34,221 bases of DNA from XN24 sp964413755 (GTDB lineage: Bacteria; Pseudomonadota; Gammaproteobacteria; Steroidobacterales; XN24): NCBI GenBank assembly GCA_964413755.1, contig CAYPTW010000017.1, positions 1-34,221 of the forward strand. The letters are read 5' to 3'. Under the pieces are notes generated by a model that was not told where the DNA came from, searched no databases, and saw only the letters and a list, made by a program, of their open reading frames with translations. The translations under genes and the position numbers were made by a program. How positions within the stretch are numbered: position 1 is the first letter of the stretch; each line of letters starts with the position of its first letter. This document shows positions 7,753-15,518 of this stretch, one piece after another.

Positions 7753-9713
7753 TGCGCCGCGTCTCCCGCATTTCCCTGGCGCTGGCCTGGCTGGTGCTGA
7801 TCACGCAGGTACCCGCCGCCGCTGCGACCGGGGAGTGGGTGGCCGTGAGCTGGCACGACGTGCGCGACCAGGTGGCCCGCGAGGTGGATGCCGACGCCTT
7901 CGCCGTCTCCACCGGCGACCTGGCGGCACAGTTCGAATGGCTGCAACGCGAAGGCTGGCAACCGGTCAGCCTGCAGCAGATCATCGACGCCCGCGAGGGC
8001 CGTGCGACGCTGCCGCCAAAGGCGGTGCTGCTGAGCTTCGACGACGGCCTGGCGAGTCTTTACACGCGCGTGTTCCCCTTGCTGCAGGCCTTCGGCTACC
8101 CGGCCGTGGTCGCCATCAACACCGGCTGGCTGGAGGCCGTCGCCGCCGGGGCGACCGTGCCCTACGAGAACCGGCTGCGCGCTGCCGACGGCTTTGTCAC
8201 CTGGCGCCAGCTGCGCGAGATGGTGGACTCCGGACTGGTGGAAATCGCCAGCCACACGCATGACCTGCATCGCGGCATCCTCGGCAATCCGCAGGGCAAC
8301 CAGCAGCCGGCGGTGACCACCGCGGCCTGGCTGCCGCAGCAGGAACGCTACGAAACGGACGCCGAGCGCGCGCAGCGCTTGCGGCAAGACCTCGCGCGCA
8401 GCATCGCCGTCATCACCCGCGAGACGGGACGCGCGCCCCGCGCCATTGCCTGGCCCTATGGCGAGTACGACGCCCTGGCCGAGTCGGTCGCCGCGCAGCT
8501 GGGCCTGCACGTCTCGTTCGGGCTCACCACGGGGGTCAACCGCAGCGACCGCCTGCAGGGGCTCAACCGCTTGCTCATCACCGGCAACCCGGGGCTGGAG
8601 CGCTTCGCGCTGAACCTGCCGCAGCGCCCGACGCGCAGCATCCAGCGCGTGGCCCAGGTCGATCTCGACTATGTCTTCGACCCGGACCCGGCGCAGCAGG
8701 AGCGTAACCTCGACGCGCTGGTGGAGCGCATGCACGCGCTGGAGATCACCACCGTCTACCTGCAGGCCTTTGCCGATCCGGACGGCGACGGGCTGGCGCG
8801 GGAGCTGTACTTCCCCAACCGTCACCTGCCGATGCGCGCCGACCTGTTCAACCGCGTCGCCTGGCAGCTGCGCACCCGGGCCGGCGTCGCGGTCTACGCC
8901 TGGCTGCCCGTGCTGGCATTCGCGCCGCCAGACGAGGAACTCGCAGCGGCGCTGTCCGTGCGTCGCCACCTGCCCGAGGGCGGCACGGCCCCGGCCGGCT
9001 TCGATCATCCGCGCCTGAGCCCCTTCCTGCCCGAAGCGCGTGCGCTGGTCGGCGAGATCTACGCGGACCTGGCCCGGCACGCCCACATTGCCGGCGTGCT
9101 GTTCCACGACGACGCCTTCCTCGCCGCCGACGAGGATGCTGCCGCCTGCCTGGCGACTGCCAGCTGGCCGGGCGGGCGTCCGCTGCCGCAGGACTGCACG
9201 CAACTGACGCCGGCCGACAAGACCGCCGCGCTGGTCGACTTCACGCTGGAACTGGCCGCGCGCGTGCGCCACTACCGGCCCGCAATCCGCACGGCACGCA
9301 GCCTGTACGCGCGGGCGGTGTTCGACCCTGCGGCCGAGGCCCGTTTCAGCCAGTCGCTGGACGCTTTTCTCGCGGCCTACGACCACCCGGTGTTGATGGC
9401 CATGCCGGGGCTCGACCAGGTCGAGGGCGACCCGTTGCCGTGGTTGCTGTCGCTGGTCGATGCAGTCGCGGCGCAACCTGCCGGCCTCGACAAGAGCCTC
9501 GACAAGACGATATTCCAGCTGCAGGCGAGGGACTGGCGCGAGGAACGCTGGCTGGACGCCCGCACCCTGCGGGCACAGATGCATGCACTGGTGCGCGCCG
9601 GCGCCGTCAACCTCGCCTACTACCCGGATGATTTCGTACGCGGGCGGCCGGCGCGCGAGCCGCTGTTCCAGGGCCTGTCGAAGCGCAGCTTCCCCTACCG
9701 GGAGGTACGCTGA
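7752..9713 (+). CDS. pgaB: PgaB: poly-beta-1,6-GlcNAc N-deacetylase
   Basis: Periplasmic two-domain enzyme (653 aa) that removes some acetyl groups from PNAG before export. Residues of about 25-280 are a polysaccharide deacetylase (CE4) domain with SFDDG at 95-99, the metal-binding pair H168 and H173 in SHTHDLH, and AWPYGEYD further on. The C-terminal half (about 300-650) is the PgaB glycoside-hydrolase-like domain that binds the polymer, with VYLQAFADPDGDG and VLFHDDAFL visible. The signal peptide ends in PAAAA and has no lipobox cysteine, whereas E. coli PgaB is a lipoprotein, so this protein is probably soluble in the periplasm or held by PgaA. The start ATG shares its A with the pgaA stop (TGATG), giving translational coupling. 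Confidence 0.93.
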   Translation: MRRVSRISLALAWLVLITQVPAAAATGEWVAVSWHDVRDQVAREVDADAFAVSTGDLAAQFEWLQREGWQPVSLQQIIDAREGRATLPPKAVLLSFDDGLASLYTRVFPLLQAFGYPAVVAINTGWLEAVAAGATVPYENRLRAADGFVTWRQLREMVDSGLVEIASHTHDLHRGILGNPQGNQQPAVTTAAWLPQQERYETDAERAQRLRQDLARSIAVITRETGRAPRAIAWPYGEYDALAESVAAQLGLHVSFGLTTGVNRSDRLQGLNRLLITGNPGLERFALNLPQRPTRSIQRVAQVDLDYVFDPDPAQQERNLDALVERMHALEITTVYLQAFADPDGDGLARELYFPNRHLPMRADLFNRVAWQLRTRAGVAVYAWLPVLAFAPPDEELAAALSVRRHLPEGGTAPAGFDHPRLSPFLPEARALVGEIYADLARHAHIAGVLFHDDAFLAADEDAAACLATASWPGGRPLPQDCTQLTPADKTAALVDFTLELAARVRHYRPAIRTARSLYARAVFDPAAEARFSQSLDAFLAAYDHPVLMAMPGLDQVEGDPLPWLLSLVDAVAAQPAGLDKSLDKTIFQLQARDWREERWLDARTLRAQMHALVRAGAVNLAYYPDDFVRGRPAREPLFQGLSKRSFPYREVR

Positions 9714-10984
9714 TGTTGAGCTGGGGAGAAGCCACGGGCCCGCTGGCGGTGATGTTCAACTTCGCCTTCTTCTTCCCGCTGTTCATGGCGTGGATCTGGA
9801 TCACGGCCGGCCTCTGGTACCACTTCCACTGGGAGCGCAAGTCGCAGGGCGGACCCGAGTCGCCACCGCCGCTGCCGGAGAGCCCGCCCTGCTCGATCCT
9901 CGTGCCCTGCTTCAACGAGTCCCAGAACGTGCGCGAGACCATGCAGTGGCTGGCGCAGACCGAATACCCGGACTTCGAGATCATCGCCATCAACGACGGC
10001 AGCAGCGACGACACCGGCGCGCTGCTCGACGAACTGGCAGCGGAGATCCCGCAGCTGCGCGTGATTCACTTCGCCTCCAACCAGGGCAAGGCGATGGCGC
10101 TGCGCATGGGCGCGCTGGCGGCGCGCAGCGAGTACCTGGTGTGCATCGACGGCGACGCCGTGCTGCATCCCTGCGCCGTGCACTGGCTGATGCACCACCT
10201 GCTCTCGGGGCCGCGTGTCGGCGCGGTCACCGGCAATCCCTGCATTCGCAACCGCTCGACGTTGCTCGGGCGACTGCAGGTCGGCGAGTTCTCCTCGATC
10301 ATCGGCCTGATCAAGCGCGCGCAGCGCATCTACGGCCGCATCTTCACCGTCTCCGGCGTGGTTTCCGCCTTCCGCAAGGCGGCCCTGCAGCGCAACAGCT
10401 ACTGGAACACCGACATGGTCACGGAGGACATCGACCTCACGTGGCTGATCCAGGCGGATCACTGGGACGTGCGCTACGAGCCGAACGCGCTGTGCTGGAT
10501 CTGGATGCCGGAGACCCTGCGCGGGCTGTGGAAACAACGCCTGCGCTGGGCGCAGGGCGGCGTCGAGGTGCTGCGCCGCTATGCCGGGCGCGTACTGTCC
10601 TGGCGCCGGCGGCGCATGTGGGGACTGCTCGCCGAGTACTCCCTCAGCGTCGTCTGGGCCTACACCATGGCTCTCATTTTCCTGCTCTACTTCCTCGGGC
10701 TGTTCATTACGCTGCCGCCGGCCCTGACCGTGACCACCGTGCTGCCGCGCTGGAACGGCGTGATCCTCGGCTGCACCTGCCTGGTGCAGTTCGGCGTGAG
10801 CATGATGATGGACAGCCGCTACGAGAAAGGACTATGGCGTGATTACTTCTGGGTGATCTGGTACCCGCTGGCGTTCTGGATGCTCAGCATGGCGACTACC
10901 GTCGTGGCCGTGCCGAAAGCCTTGCTCAAGCGCCGCGGTGCGCGTGCGGTGTGGGTCAGCCCGGACCGGGGGCTGCGGCCATGA
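9713..10984 (+). CDS. pgaC: PgaC: PNAG synthase, family 2 glycosyltransferase
   Basis: Inner-membrane processive beta-1,6-N-acetylglucosaminyltransferase that polymerises UDP-GlcNAc (423 aa; E. coli PgaC 441). The GT2 core is intact: INDGSSDD with D95, the DGD metal/UDP motif at 146-148, TED at 237-239 and QRLRW at 275-279. One or two membrane helices precede the catalytic domain (residues about 10-37) and at least three follow it (about 305-400). In E. coli, PgaC and PgaD together bind c-di-GMP, which activates synthesis; the same control is likely here because both are present. The start overlaps the pgaB stop (TGATG). Confidence 0.95.
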   Translation: MLSWGEATGPLAVMFNFAFFFPLFMAWIWITAGLWYHFHWERKSQGGPESPPPLPESPPCSILVPCFNESQNVRETMQWLAQTEYPDFEIIAINDGSSDDTGALLDELAAEIPQLRVIHFASNQGKAMALRMGALAARSEYLVCIDGDAVLHPCAVHWLMHHLLSGPRVGAVTGNPCIRNRSTLLGRLQVGEFSSIIGLIKRAQRIYGRIFTVSGVVSAFRKAALQRNSYWNTDMVTEDIDLTWLIQADHWDVRYEPNALCWIWMPETLRGLWKQRLRWAQGGVEVLRRYAGRVLSWRRRRMWGLLAEYSLSVVWAYTMALIFLLYFLGLFITLPPALTVTTVLPRWNGVILGCTCLVQFGVSMMMDSRYEKGLWRDYFWVIWYPLAFWMLSMATTVVAVPKALLKRRGARAVWVSPDRGLRP

Positions 10985-11436
10985 CCACGCCCAGGCCGCT
11001 GCGCCACCCGGAAATTCTCTACCGGCCCGAGCTGCAGTCGGCCGGCCAGCGCACCTTGTACTCGGTGCTGACACTGATCGCCTGGACCGTGTGGCTGTAC
11101 CTGTTCGTGCCGCTGCTCAGCCTCTTCGCGTGGTGGTTCGGCATCGAGGCCTTCTCGCTCTACCTGCTGGAACCGGCCGACCGCAGCGACCTGTTGACGC
11201 TGCTGACCTACGCCGGCGTGGTGGTGCTCAGCGCAGTGGTGATCGTGGCCTGGTCCATCTACAACCTGCGTCGCTACGGCGGCCTGGACCGGCGCAAGCC
11301 CATCCCCCCCGTGAGCGACGAGGAACTGCGCGCGCGCCACGACATCGATGCCGCGACCCTCGCCGCCTTGCGCGAGCAGCGGCGCGTCGTGCTGCACCTG
11401 GATCCGGCGATCAGCATCGAGCCGCCCGCGGACTGA
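10981..11436 (+). CDS. pgaD: PgaD: c-di-GMP-responsive accessory subunit of PNAG synthase
   Basis: Small inner-membrane protein (151 aa) with two helices, about residues 25-55 and 75-100. The cytoplasmic N-terminus (RHPEILYRPEL) and the charged tail are characteristic of PgaD. It stabilises PgaC and with it forms the c-di-GMP site. The ATG lies inside the end of pgaC (ATGA overlap of four bases), so it is the last gene of the coupled pgaABCD operon. An in-frame upstream GTG at 10951 is less likely. The LysM gene on the opposite strand ends 32 bases away. The GGGG/CCCC inverted repeat in that gap lacks a T-run, so I do not call a terminator. Confidence 0.9.
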   Translation: MTTPRPLRHPEILYRPELQSAGQRTLYSVLTLIAWTVWLYLFVPLLSLFAWWFGIEAFSLYLLEPADRSDLLTLLTYAGVVVLSAVVIVAWSIYNLRRYGGLDRRKPIPPVSDEELRARHDIDAATLAALREQRRVVLHLDPAISIEPPAD

Positions 11437-11468
11437 GGGTTCCGACGCGCGCCGGGGACCGGCCCCTG

Positions 11469-11981
11469 CTAGGCCTCGGGGATACGCAGCACCTGGCCGG
11501 GATAGATCCGGTCCGGGTCCTTCAGCATCGGCTTGTTGGCCTCGAAGATCACCGGGTACTTGCTGGCGCTGCCGTAGAACTCGCGCGCAATCTTGCCCAG
11601 GGTGTCGCCCGACTTCACGGTGTAGAAGCGCGACGACGGCTGCTCATCGCTCTCCGGCTCCGGCGCTTCCTCGACCGCAGCGGGCGCCGCCTCGGCTGCC
11701 GCCGCAGGCTGGCGTACCGGCGGCGTGCCGACCTTGAGCCGGTCGTCCACCTTCTCCACGCCCTTGACGTTGCCGGCAGCCAGGATGGCCTTCTCCTTGT
11801 CCTGCAGGGTCTCGGCCCAGCCGATCAGCGACACCATCTTGTCCTTCTGGTGCGCGACGACGGAAAAGGCCTTCAGCTTCAGCCCGAGTCCCGTGATGTG
11901 CTCACGGATCTGGTTTTCGTCCAGCGTGCTGCCGCCGAACAGCTTGTCACCGGCATCGGCAATGAAATTGAAAAGTCCCAT
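11469..11981 (-). CDS. BON-LysM protein, Kbp/YgaU type
   Basis: A 170-aa protein starting MGLFNFIADAG without a signal peptide, as in E. coli Kbp (YgaU). Residues of about 20-85 form a BON domain (the family core is VSLIGWA followed by KEKAILAAGNVKGVEKVDD). After an Ala/Pro/Glu linker, residues of about 117-168 form a LysM domain (YTVKSGDTLGKIAREFYG, with an Asn before the PDRIYPGQVLRIP end). Kbp is a cytoplasmic K+-binding protein, and this is likely an orthologue or close homologue. A GGAG site precedes the ATG at 11981 by ten bases. It is convergent with pgaD and downstream of an unrecognised gene on the same strand. Confidence 0.88.
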   Translation of the reverse strand: MGLFNFIADAGDKLFGGSTLDENQIREHITGLGLKLKAFSVVAHQKDKMVSLIGWAETLQDKEKAILAAGNVKGVEKVDDRLKVGTPPVRQPAAAAEAAPAAVEEAPEPESDEQPSSRFYTVKSGDTLGKIAREFYGSASKYPVIFEANKPMLKDPDRIYPGQVLRIPEA

Positions 11982-12020
11982 GTTCGTTGTTCTCCTTGTG
12001 CCTGATCGCTGTAGCTTGAT

Positions 12021-12836
12021 CTAGTCTGCGCGCGCGGCGCTTTCGTTGAAAATCGGCATGCCGTAAGCGGCGAAGAAATCCCGCACCTCCGCCAGCGGCG
12101 TGCGGTGCGCGAGGGTCGTCTGCTTGATCGCGTTGTCCCAGGCGTGGGCCAGCTGGGCCGCGGCCGGCGGCCAGAAGTTCACCGCCGTGATCTCGTCCCA
12201 CCAGGCATCGAAATCCCCCGCCTGCATGGCGCGGCTCGCATAGTTGCCGGACGTCCACTGCGCGAAGGTCGGCACCTGCGCATAGGTCGCATACATTGCG
12301 TCGAGCCCCTTGGCCTGCTCCGCGGACGGCTGCTGGGCGCGCATGCGCTCGTAGGCCTCGCGCAATTCCTCGCCGGCGCGATCGAACAACCGGTTGCCGT
12401 ATTTCGCCAGCAGGTATCGCTCCCGGCCCCAGTCGGCCTCCTGGATCGCGGCGCTGCGCTCCAGGCCGCCTCGCAGTATCGGCAGCCACTCCTCGGCGAC
12501 GTTGGACACCACCACGCTGGGGATGCAGGTCACCATGGCGAAGCGGCGCAGGCCCTGCCCGGGCTGCAGCGCGAACGCCTGCGCGAGGATCGCTGCCAGC
12601 TGGTCGTTCGAGTCGTCCGCGCCCAGGTCCACCTGCCCGAGGGCATAGTCCTCGCCGCCGAGGAAGTGCATCCAGCGATAGAACACCTCCGCCTGGTCGG
12701 GCCGCCCGGTATCGCGCAGGCCGAGGCAGCTCACGGTGGGCCCGTTGGGGTTGAAGATGCTCCAGCTGAGCCAGATCCGGCCCGGCCTCTTGAGCCAGCG
12801 CGCAGCGCTGCGCTGCAGGGGGACTACTGTATGCAT
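12021..12836 (-). CDS. Hypothetical protein
   Basis: Uninterrupted 271-codon frame with normal codon use for this window. I do not recognise the family. It has no signal peptide or membrane helix, and is rich in Trp, Ala and acidic residues. Notable stretches are FYRWMHFLGGEDYALGQVDL, WLPILRGGLERSAAIQEADW and a tail of short helices. It is probably a cytoplasmic globular protein. The start is taken as ATG 12836; the Arg/Trp-rich first 30 residues could be an over-extension. It lies on the same strand as, and about 40 bases upstream of, the Kbp-like gene, and diverges from the membrane-protein gene at 12914 with 77 bases between the starts. Confidence 0.6.
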   Translation of the reverse strand: MHTVVPLQRSAARWLKRPGRIWLSWSIFNPNGPTVSCLGLRDTGRPDQAEVFYRWMHFLGGEDYALGQVDLGADDSNDQLAAILAQAFALQPGQGLRRFAMVTCIPSVVVSNVAEEWLPILRGGLERSAAIQEADWGRERYLLAKYGNRLFDRAGEELREAYERMRAQQPSAEQAKGLDAMYATYAQVPTFAQWTSGNYASRAMQAGDFDAWWDEITAVNFWPPAAAQLAHAWDNAIKQTTLAHRTPLAEVRDFFAAYGMPIFNESAARAD

Positions 12837-12913
12837 CGGCGTATTGTGGCAGCCTTGTGCGCACGCCGCGACCCCGAATGGGGGCCGCGCTTGCCGAGGG
12901 GGAGGAGTGCCGC

Positions 12914-14314
12914 ATGGCAGAGCAGGACTCGACGGAAGTCGAACCGCAGACGCAGGAATCGCGCGCCGAGCTGGCGCGGCTGCGCGATCGTACCGACGAG
13001 CTCGAGCTGATCATCTCGAGCTTGACCACCGTCGCCCTGTTCACCCTGCCCGGCTGGCTGTTCGAGCGCTTCGCCGACGCATACATGCACCTGTCCGTGG
13101 CGCTCGCGGTCAGCAGCTCGACCGTCGTCATCATGCTCTCGGGCCTGTGCTACGGCCTCGGCGCCTGTTTCCTGCTGCACCTGCTGACGCGAGCCTACTG
13201 GGTCGGCCTCATCGGCCTGCGCGCGGTGTTCCCGCACGGTATCGACTGGAGCCGCACACCGGGCATCGGCCCGCTTACTCGCGCGCGCTACCAGCGCCGG
13301 CTGCCCGACCTCAGGACTGCGATCGAACGGTCCGATCGCCTCGCCTCCTCACTGTTCGCAGTCATCAGCGTGATCGCCCTGGGGATCGTGTGGATCGGCC
13401 TGCTGCTCGCCCTGGTGACGACGATAGGCGGGCTGGTCGGGGCGCGCTTCGGCGCCACCTCACAGGGCATCAACATCGCCGCGTTCGTGCTGGTCGGGCT
13501 GGCCGCAGGCACCGCGGGGCTGGTGTGGATCCTGGATGCCCTCGTCGCCTCCCGGGTGCCGACGCTGCAGCAGAAACCGTGGTTCCAGCGCCTGGTCAAC
13601 TCGCTGAGCGCCGTGAACGGCTGGCTGATACCCCAGCGCATGGTGCTGCCCGTGCAGCTGACGCTGCAGAGCAACACCCGGCCGATCGTCGTCATGACGC
13701 TGCTCGTGCTGAGCGTGGCCGCCATCGTCGCCGTCGGCCAGTTCAGGTTCACCCGGTCGGTGGAGTTCACCGTGTCGGACCAGTTCCGCTATCTCACCGA
13801 CGACCACATCAACGACAACGCTTTTCGCAGCAGCTACTACGAGGACATGCGGACCGGCAAGGACCGGCTGCGCGCGCGGCCGATGATCTCCTCGTTCGAG
13901 CAGCGCGGCAGCCACCTGCGCGTGTTCCTGCCGTACCAGCCCTTGCGCGACAACCTCCTGCTGGACCGGCTCTGCCCGGGTGAAGACGCGGGGCTCGGCG
14001 CCCCCTGCCTGGCGCGCATCTGGTCGGTGCGCCTGAACGGGGCGCCGATTGATCCAGGCACCCTGGTCGCCGCGGAGCGGATGGACCTGAATATGCGGGG
14101 ACTGGTGGGGGTGGTATCGCTGCAGTCCCTGCAGCCGGGCCTGCACGTGTTGTCGGTGACCTGGAATCCCGCAGCGCAGCCGGATGATGCCCCGCTCGAC
14201 GACCGCTACTCCGAGGCCCGGTTCGACTACGACATCCCCTTCCTGTTTGCACCGGAGTTCGAGCTCGGGCCGCCCTCAGGGACGGAAAGCGGCTCCAGCA
14301 GGGACGCGATGTGA
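12914..14314 (+). CDS. Multi-pass membrane protein of unknown function
   Basis: 466 aa, starting at ATG 12914 behind a strong GGAGGAG (12901-12907). An acidic, possibly coiled N-terminus (residues 1-35, Glu/Gln/Arg rich) is followed by about six membrane helices: two near 45-100, two or three near 155-230 and one near 265-285 (VVMTLLVLSVAAIVAVG). The C-terminal 170 residues are hydrophilic with strand-like composition and would lie on one side of the membrane, probably the periplasm. They include a segment around RLCPGEDAGLGAPCLARIW with two cysteines that could form a disulfide. I do not recognise a family. It ends just before the AT-rich promoter of the next gene pair. Confidence 0.65.
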   Translation: MAEQDSTEVEPQTQESRAELARLRDRTDELELIISSLTTVALFTLPGWLFERFADAYMHLSVALAVSSSTVVIMLSGLCYGLGACFLLHLLTRAYWVGLIGLRAVFPHGIDWSRTPGIGPLTRARYQRRLPDLRTAIERSDRLASSLFAVISVIALGIVWIGLLLALVTTIGGLVGARFGATSQGINIAAFVLVGLAAGTAGLVWILDALVASRVPTLQQKPWFQRLVNSLSAVNGWLIPQRMVLPVQLTLQSNTRPIVVMTLLVLSVAAIVAVGQFRFTRSVEFTVSDQFRYLTDDHINDNAFRSSYYEDMRTGKDRLRARPMISSFEQRGSHLRVFLPYQPLRDNLLLDRLCPGEDAGLGAPCLARIWSVRLNGAPIDPGTLVAAERMDLNMRGLVGVVSLQSLQPGLHVLSVTWNPAAQPDDAPLDDRYSEARFDYDIPFLFAPEFELGPPSGTESGSSRDAM

Positions 14315-14320
14315 AGTTAA

Positions 14321-14346
14321 TTAATATTTACGTATTGACAAATATT
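14321..14346. promoter_or_regulatory. Inverted repeat over the -35 region (candidate operator)
   Basis: TTAATATTT (14321-14329) and its complement AAATATT (14340-14346) form an imperfect inverted repeat that covers the TTGACA box. Its position on the promoter of a gene pair ending in an XRE-type regulator makes it a plausible autorepressor operator. This is inferred from position only. Confidence 0.4.
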
Positions 14347-14364
14347 TTTAACCTCGTGTAAAAC
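14335..14364 (+). promoter_or_regulatory. Sigma-70-type promoter of the membrane protein/XRE pair
   Basis: A perfect -35 TTGACA (14335-14340), an 18-base spacer and TAAAAC (14359-14364) as a partial -10 lie in a strikingly AT-rich stretch (about 14316-14364) in otherwise GC-rich DNA. The start codon of the next gene is about 37 bases downstream of the -10. Confidence 0.6.
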
Positions 14365-14401
14365 TTGCTCACCATTCACTCTCCGTCGTCGGGGTCCGAG
14401 C

Positions 14402-14824
14402 ATGTGTTACCGCGAGAAAATCGCCTGGCTGTCCCTGCTGGCCATGCTGGTCGCCTTCGGGCCCTACTTCGCCGTCGTCGCAATGTCCCCGCCGGACGAC
14501 GCGCTGCCAAACCTGCGCCAGCTATGGCTGTTTGCCATCGCTGTGGCGGTTCAGGTCGGAATACTCGCCGCCGGTCACGCAATGTTCCGCCTGCGGACAC
14601 CGGAGGACGCCCGGGAGCCGGCCGACGAGCGAGACCTGGCAATCCAGCGGCGCTCGATCGCTCTCGCCTACGGCACGCTGATTGCCGGCGTGATCATGGT
14701 CGCAATCATCATGCCCTTCTACGCCGGCGGCTGGGCCATCGTGAACGGGGCCATCTTCGCGATCGTCCTGGCCGAACTCGTGTCCTACGGCGTCACCGTG
14801 GTCGCCTACCGTCGTCAGTCGTGA
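14402..14824 (+). CDS. Small four-helix membrane protein paired with an XRE regulator
   Basis: 140 aa with four predicted membrane helices at about 8-28, 42-62, 86-106 and 112-132. Between the second and third lies an acidic/basic cytosolic loop (RTPEDAREPADERDLAIQRR). The DERD..I..rs pattern before the third helix is typical of small bacterial membrane proteins encoded directly ahead of a short HTH regulator (DUF2178-like). The role of such pairs is not known, though a membrane sensor or partner of the repressor is a common guess. The start is ATG 14402 and the stop overlaps the next start (TGATG). Confidence 0.7.
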   Translation: MCYREKIAWLSLLAMLVAFGPYFAVVAMSPPDDALPNLRQLWLFAIAVAVQVGILAAGHAMFRLRTPEDAREPADERDLAIQRRSIALAYGTLIAGVIMVAIIMPFYAGGWAIVNGAIFAIVLAELVSYGVTVVAYRRQS

Positions 14825-15054
14825 TGCAGGGCTCGATCACCAACCGCGTCCGCCTGCTGCGCTTCCAGCATGGTGAAATGACCCAGGCCGAGCTCGGCAA
14901 GCGCATCGGCGTGACGCGCCAGACCATCGCCGCCATCGAGGCCGGCAAGTACTCCCCGTCGCTGGAGGCCGCGTTCCGCATTGCCGCGGTATTCCAGGTA
15001 CCGCTGGACGAGGTGTTCCAGTGGGCAGAGAGCGGGGAAACGGGGTCGACCTGA
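14824..15054 (+). CDS. XRE-family HTH transcriptional regulator
   Basis: A 76-aa single-domain DNA-binding protein. The Cro/C1-type helix-turn-helix spans about residues 19-40 (TQAELGKRIGVTRQTIAAIE), followed by GKYSPSLEAAFRIAAVF and PLDEVFQW, the compact fold of the YozG-like group. It has no ligand-binding domain, so its activity may depend on the coupled membrane protein. Translation is coupled to the upstream gene through a one-base overlap. The likely target is its own promoter region at 14321-14364 (inferred). Confidence 0.88.
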   Translation: MQGSITNRVRLLRFQHGEMTQAELGKRIGVTRQTIAAIEAGKYSPSLEAAFRIAAVFQVPLDEVFQWAESGETGST

Positions 15055-15194
15055 CGCGCAAGGGCACCCGGGCAGGGCTGGTGCCGGCCCGTGCAGCGCG
15101 GCAAAGACCCCGACTCGGCGCAACGGCAGGGCCGTCGTGGCGGAACGCGCCTAATACTAAGTAGAAACCACAGCTTAGACCCGGCCTACCGCGG

Positions 15195-15217
15195 GGCGGG
15201 GGACCGACGCCTTTTTT
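15195..15217 (+). terminator. Possible intrinsic terminator after the XRE gene
   Basis: GGCG (15195-15198) can pair with CGCC (15208-15211) across a nine-base loop, directly followed by six T (15212-15217). The stem is short, so strength is doubtful. It lies 140 bases after the XRE stop and before the riboswitch, where transcript separation would be expected. Another small stem, CTGCGC/GCGCAG (15219-15239), follows immediately. Between the XRE gene and this site, TAATAC (15152-15157) in a brief AT-rich patch could be a -10 element, with no clear -35. Confidence 0.35.
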
Positions 15218-15288
15218 GCTGCGCCGCACCAATGCGCAGTGCTTCCTTGACAAGGTCGGGCGCCTCTGGCATCCGTGGCCCCGCTGAT

Positions 15289-15370
15289 AAAGGCAAACCC
15301 GTCGAAAGGCGGGGACGCAAAGCTACCGGTCTAAAGGCCCTCCGGGGCCCAGGACAGCGGGGTTGCCGGC
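15289..15370 (+). promoter_or_regulatory. Cyclic di-GMP-I riboswitch aptamer (GEMM-I)
   Basis: The aptamer matches the GEMM-I consensus along its length. GGCAAACC at 15292-15299 starts it. A first hairpin of CCCGTC / GGCGGG is closed by a GAAA tetraloop (15304-15307). The invariant GGGACGCAAAGC lies at 15312-15323. A second hairpin runs from CTACCGG through TCTAAAGG to an AGGACAGCGGGG arm, and the closing TTGCC (15363-15367) pairs back with GGCAA. By alignment with Vibrio Vc2, the ligand-contacting G20 corresponds to G15292, A47 to A15319 and C92 to C15366. All are present, which favours c-di-GMP over the cGAMP-preferring A20 variants. A TTGACA at 15247-15252 could be the -35, but no good -10 follows. 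It sits on the leader of the haem-lipoprotein gene at 15519. Confidence 0.93.
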
Positions 15371-15371
15371 C

Positions 15372-15518
15372 AAGGGAGACCACCCGGGCGTACCGCCCGG
15401 CCACGGTGAAGACACCGTCCCCCCCACCGTCCAACCTGCCGCAGCCGAAGGGAGATCCCCGTCGGCCTCAAGTTTGCGCCCCTGCCCGCCGACGTTACCA
15501 AGAGCGGGAGGTCGCGAC
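15372..15518 (+). promoter_or_regulatory. Leader downstream of the riboswitch with three hairpins
   Basis: The 147 bases between aptamer and start codon contain no gene but three clear stems. These are CCGGGCG / CGCCCGG (15384-15390 with 15394-15400, loop TAC), ACGGTG / CACCGT (15403-15408 with 15413-15418, loop AAGA, followed by a C-run), and GCCGA..GGG / CCC..TCGGC (15444-15466, loop AGAT). None is followed by a T-run, so a classical intrinsic terminator switch is not evident. A strong GGGAGG (15506-15511) stands seven bases before the ATG and is not obviously sequestered by these stems. They are the likely but unproven expression platform. Confidence 0.55.

Noticed and set aside
11437..11468. 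Terminator between pgaD and the LysM gene
   Set aside because: A GGGG/CCCC inverted repeat is present, but there is no T-run on either strand and the stem is short.
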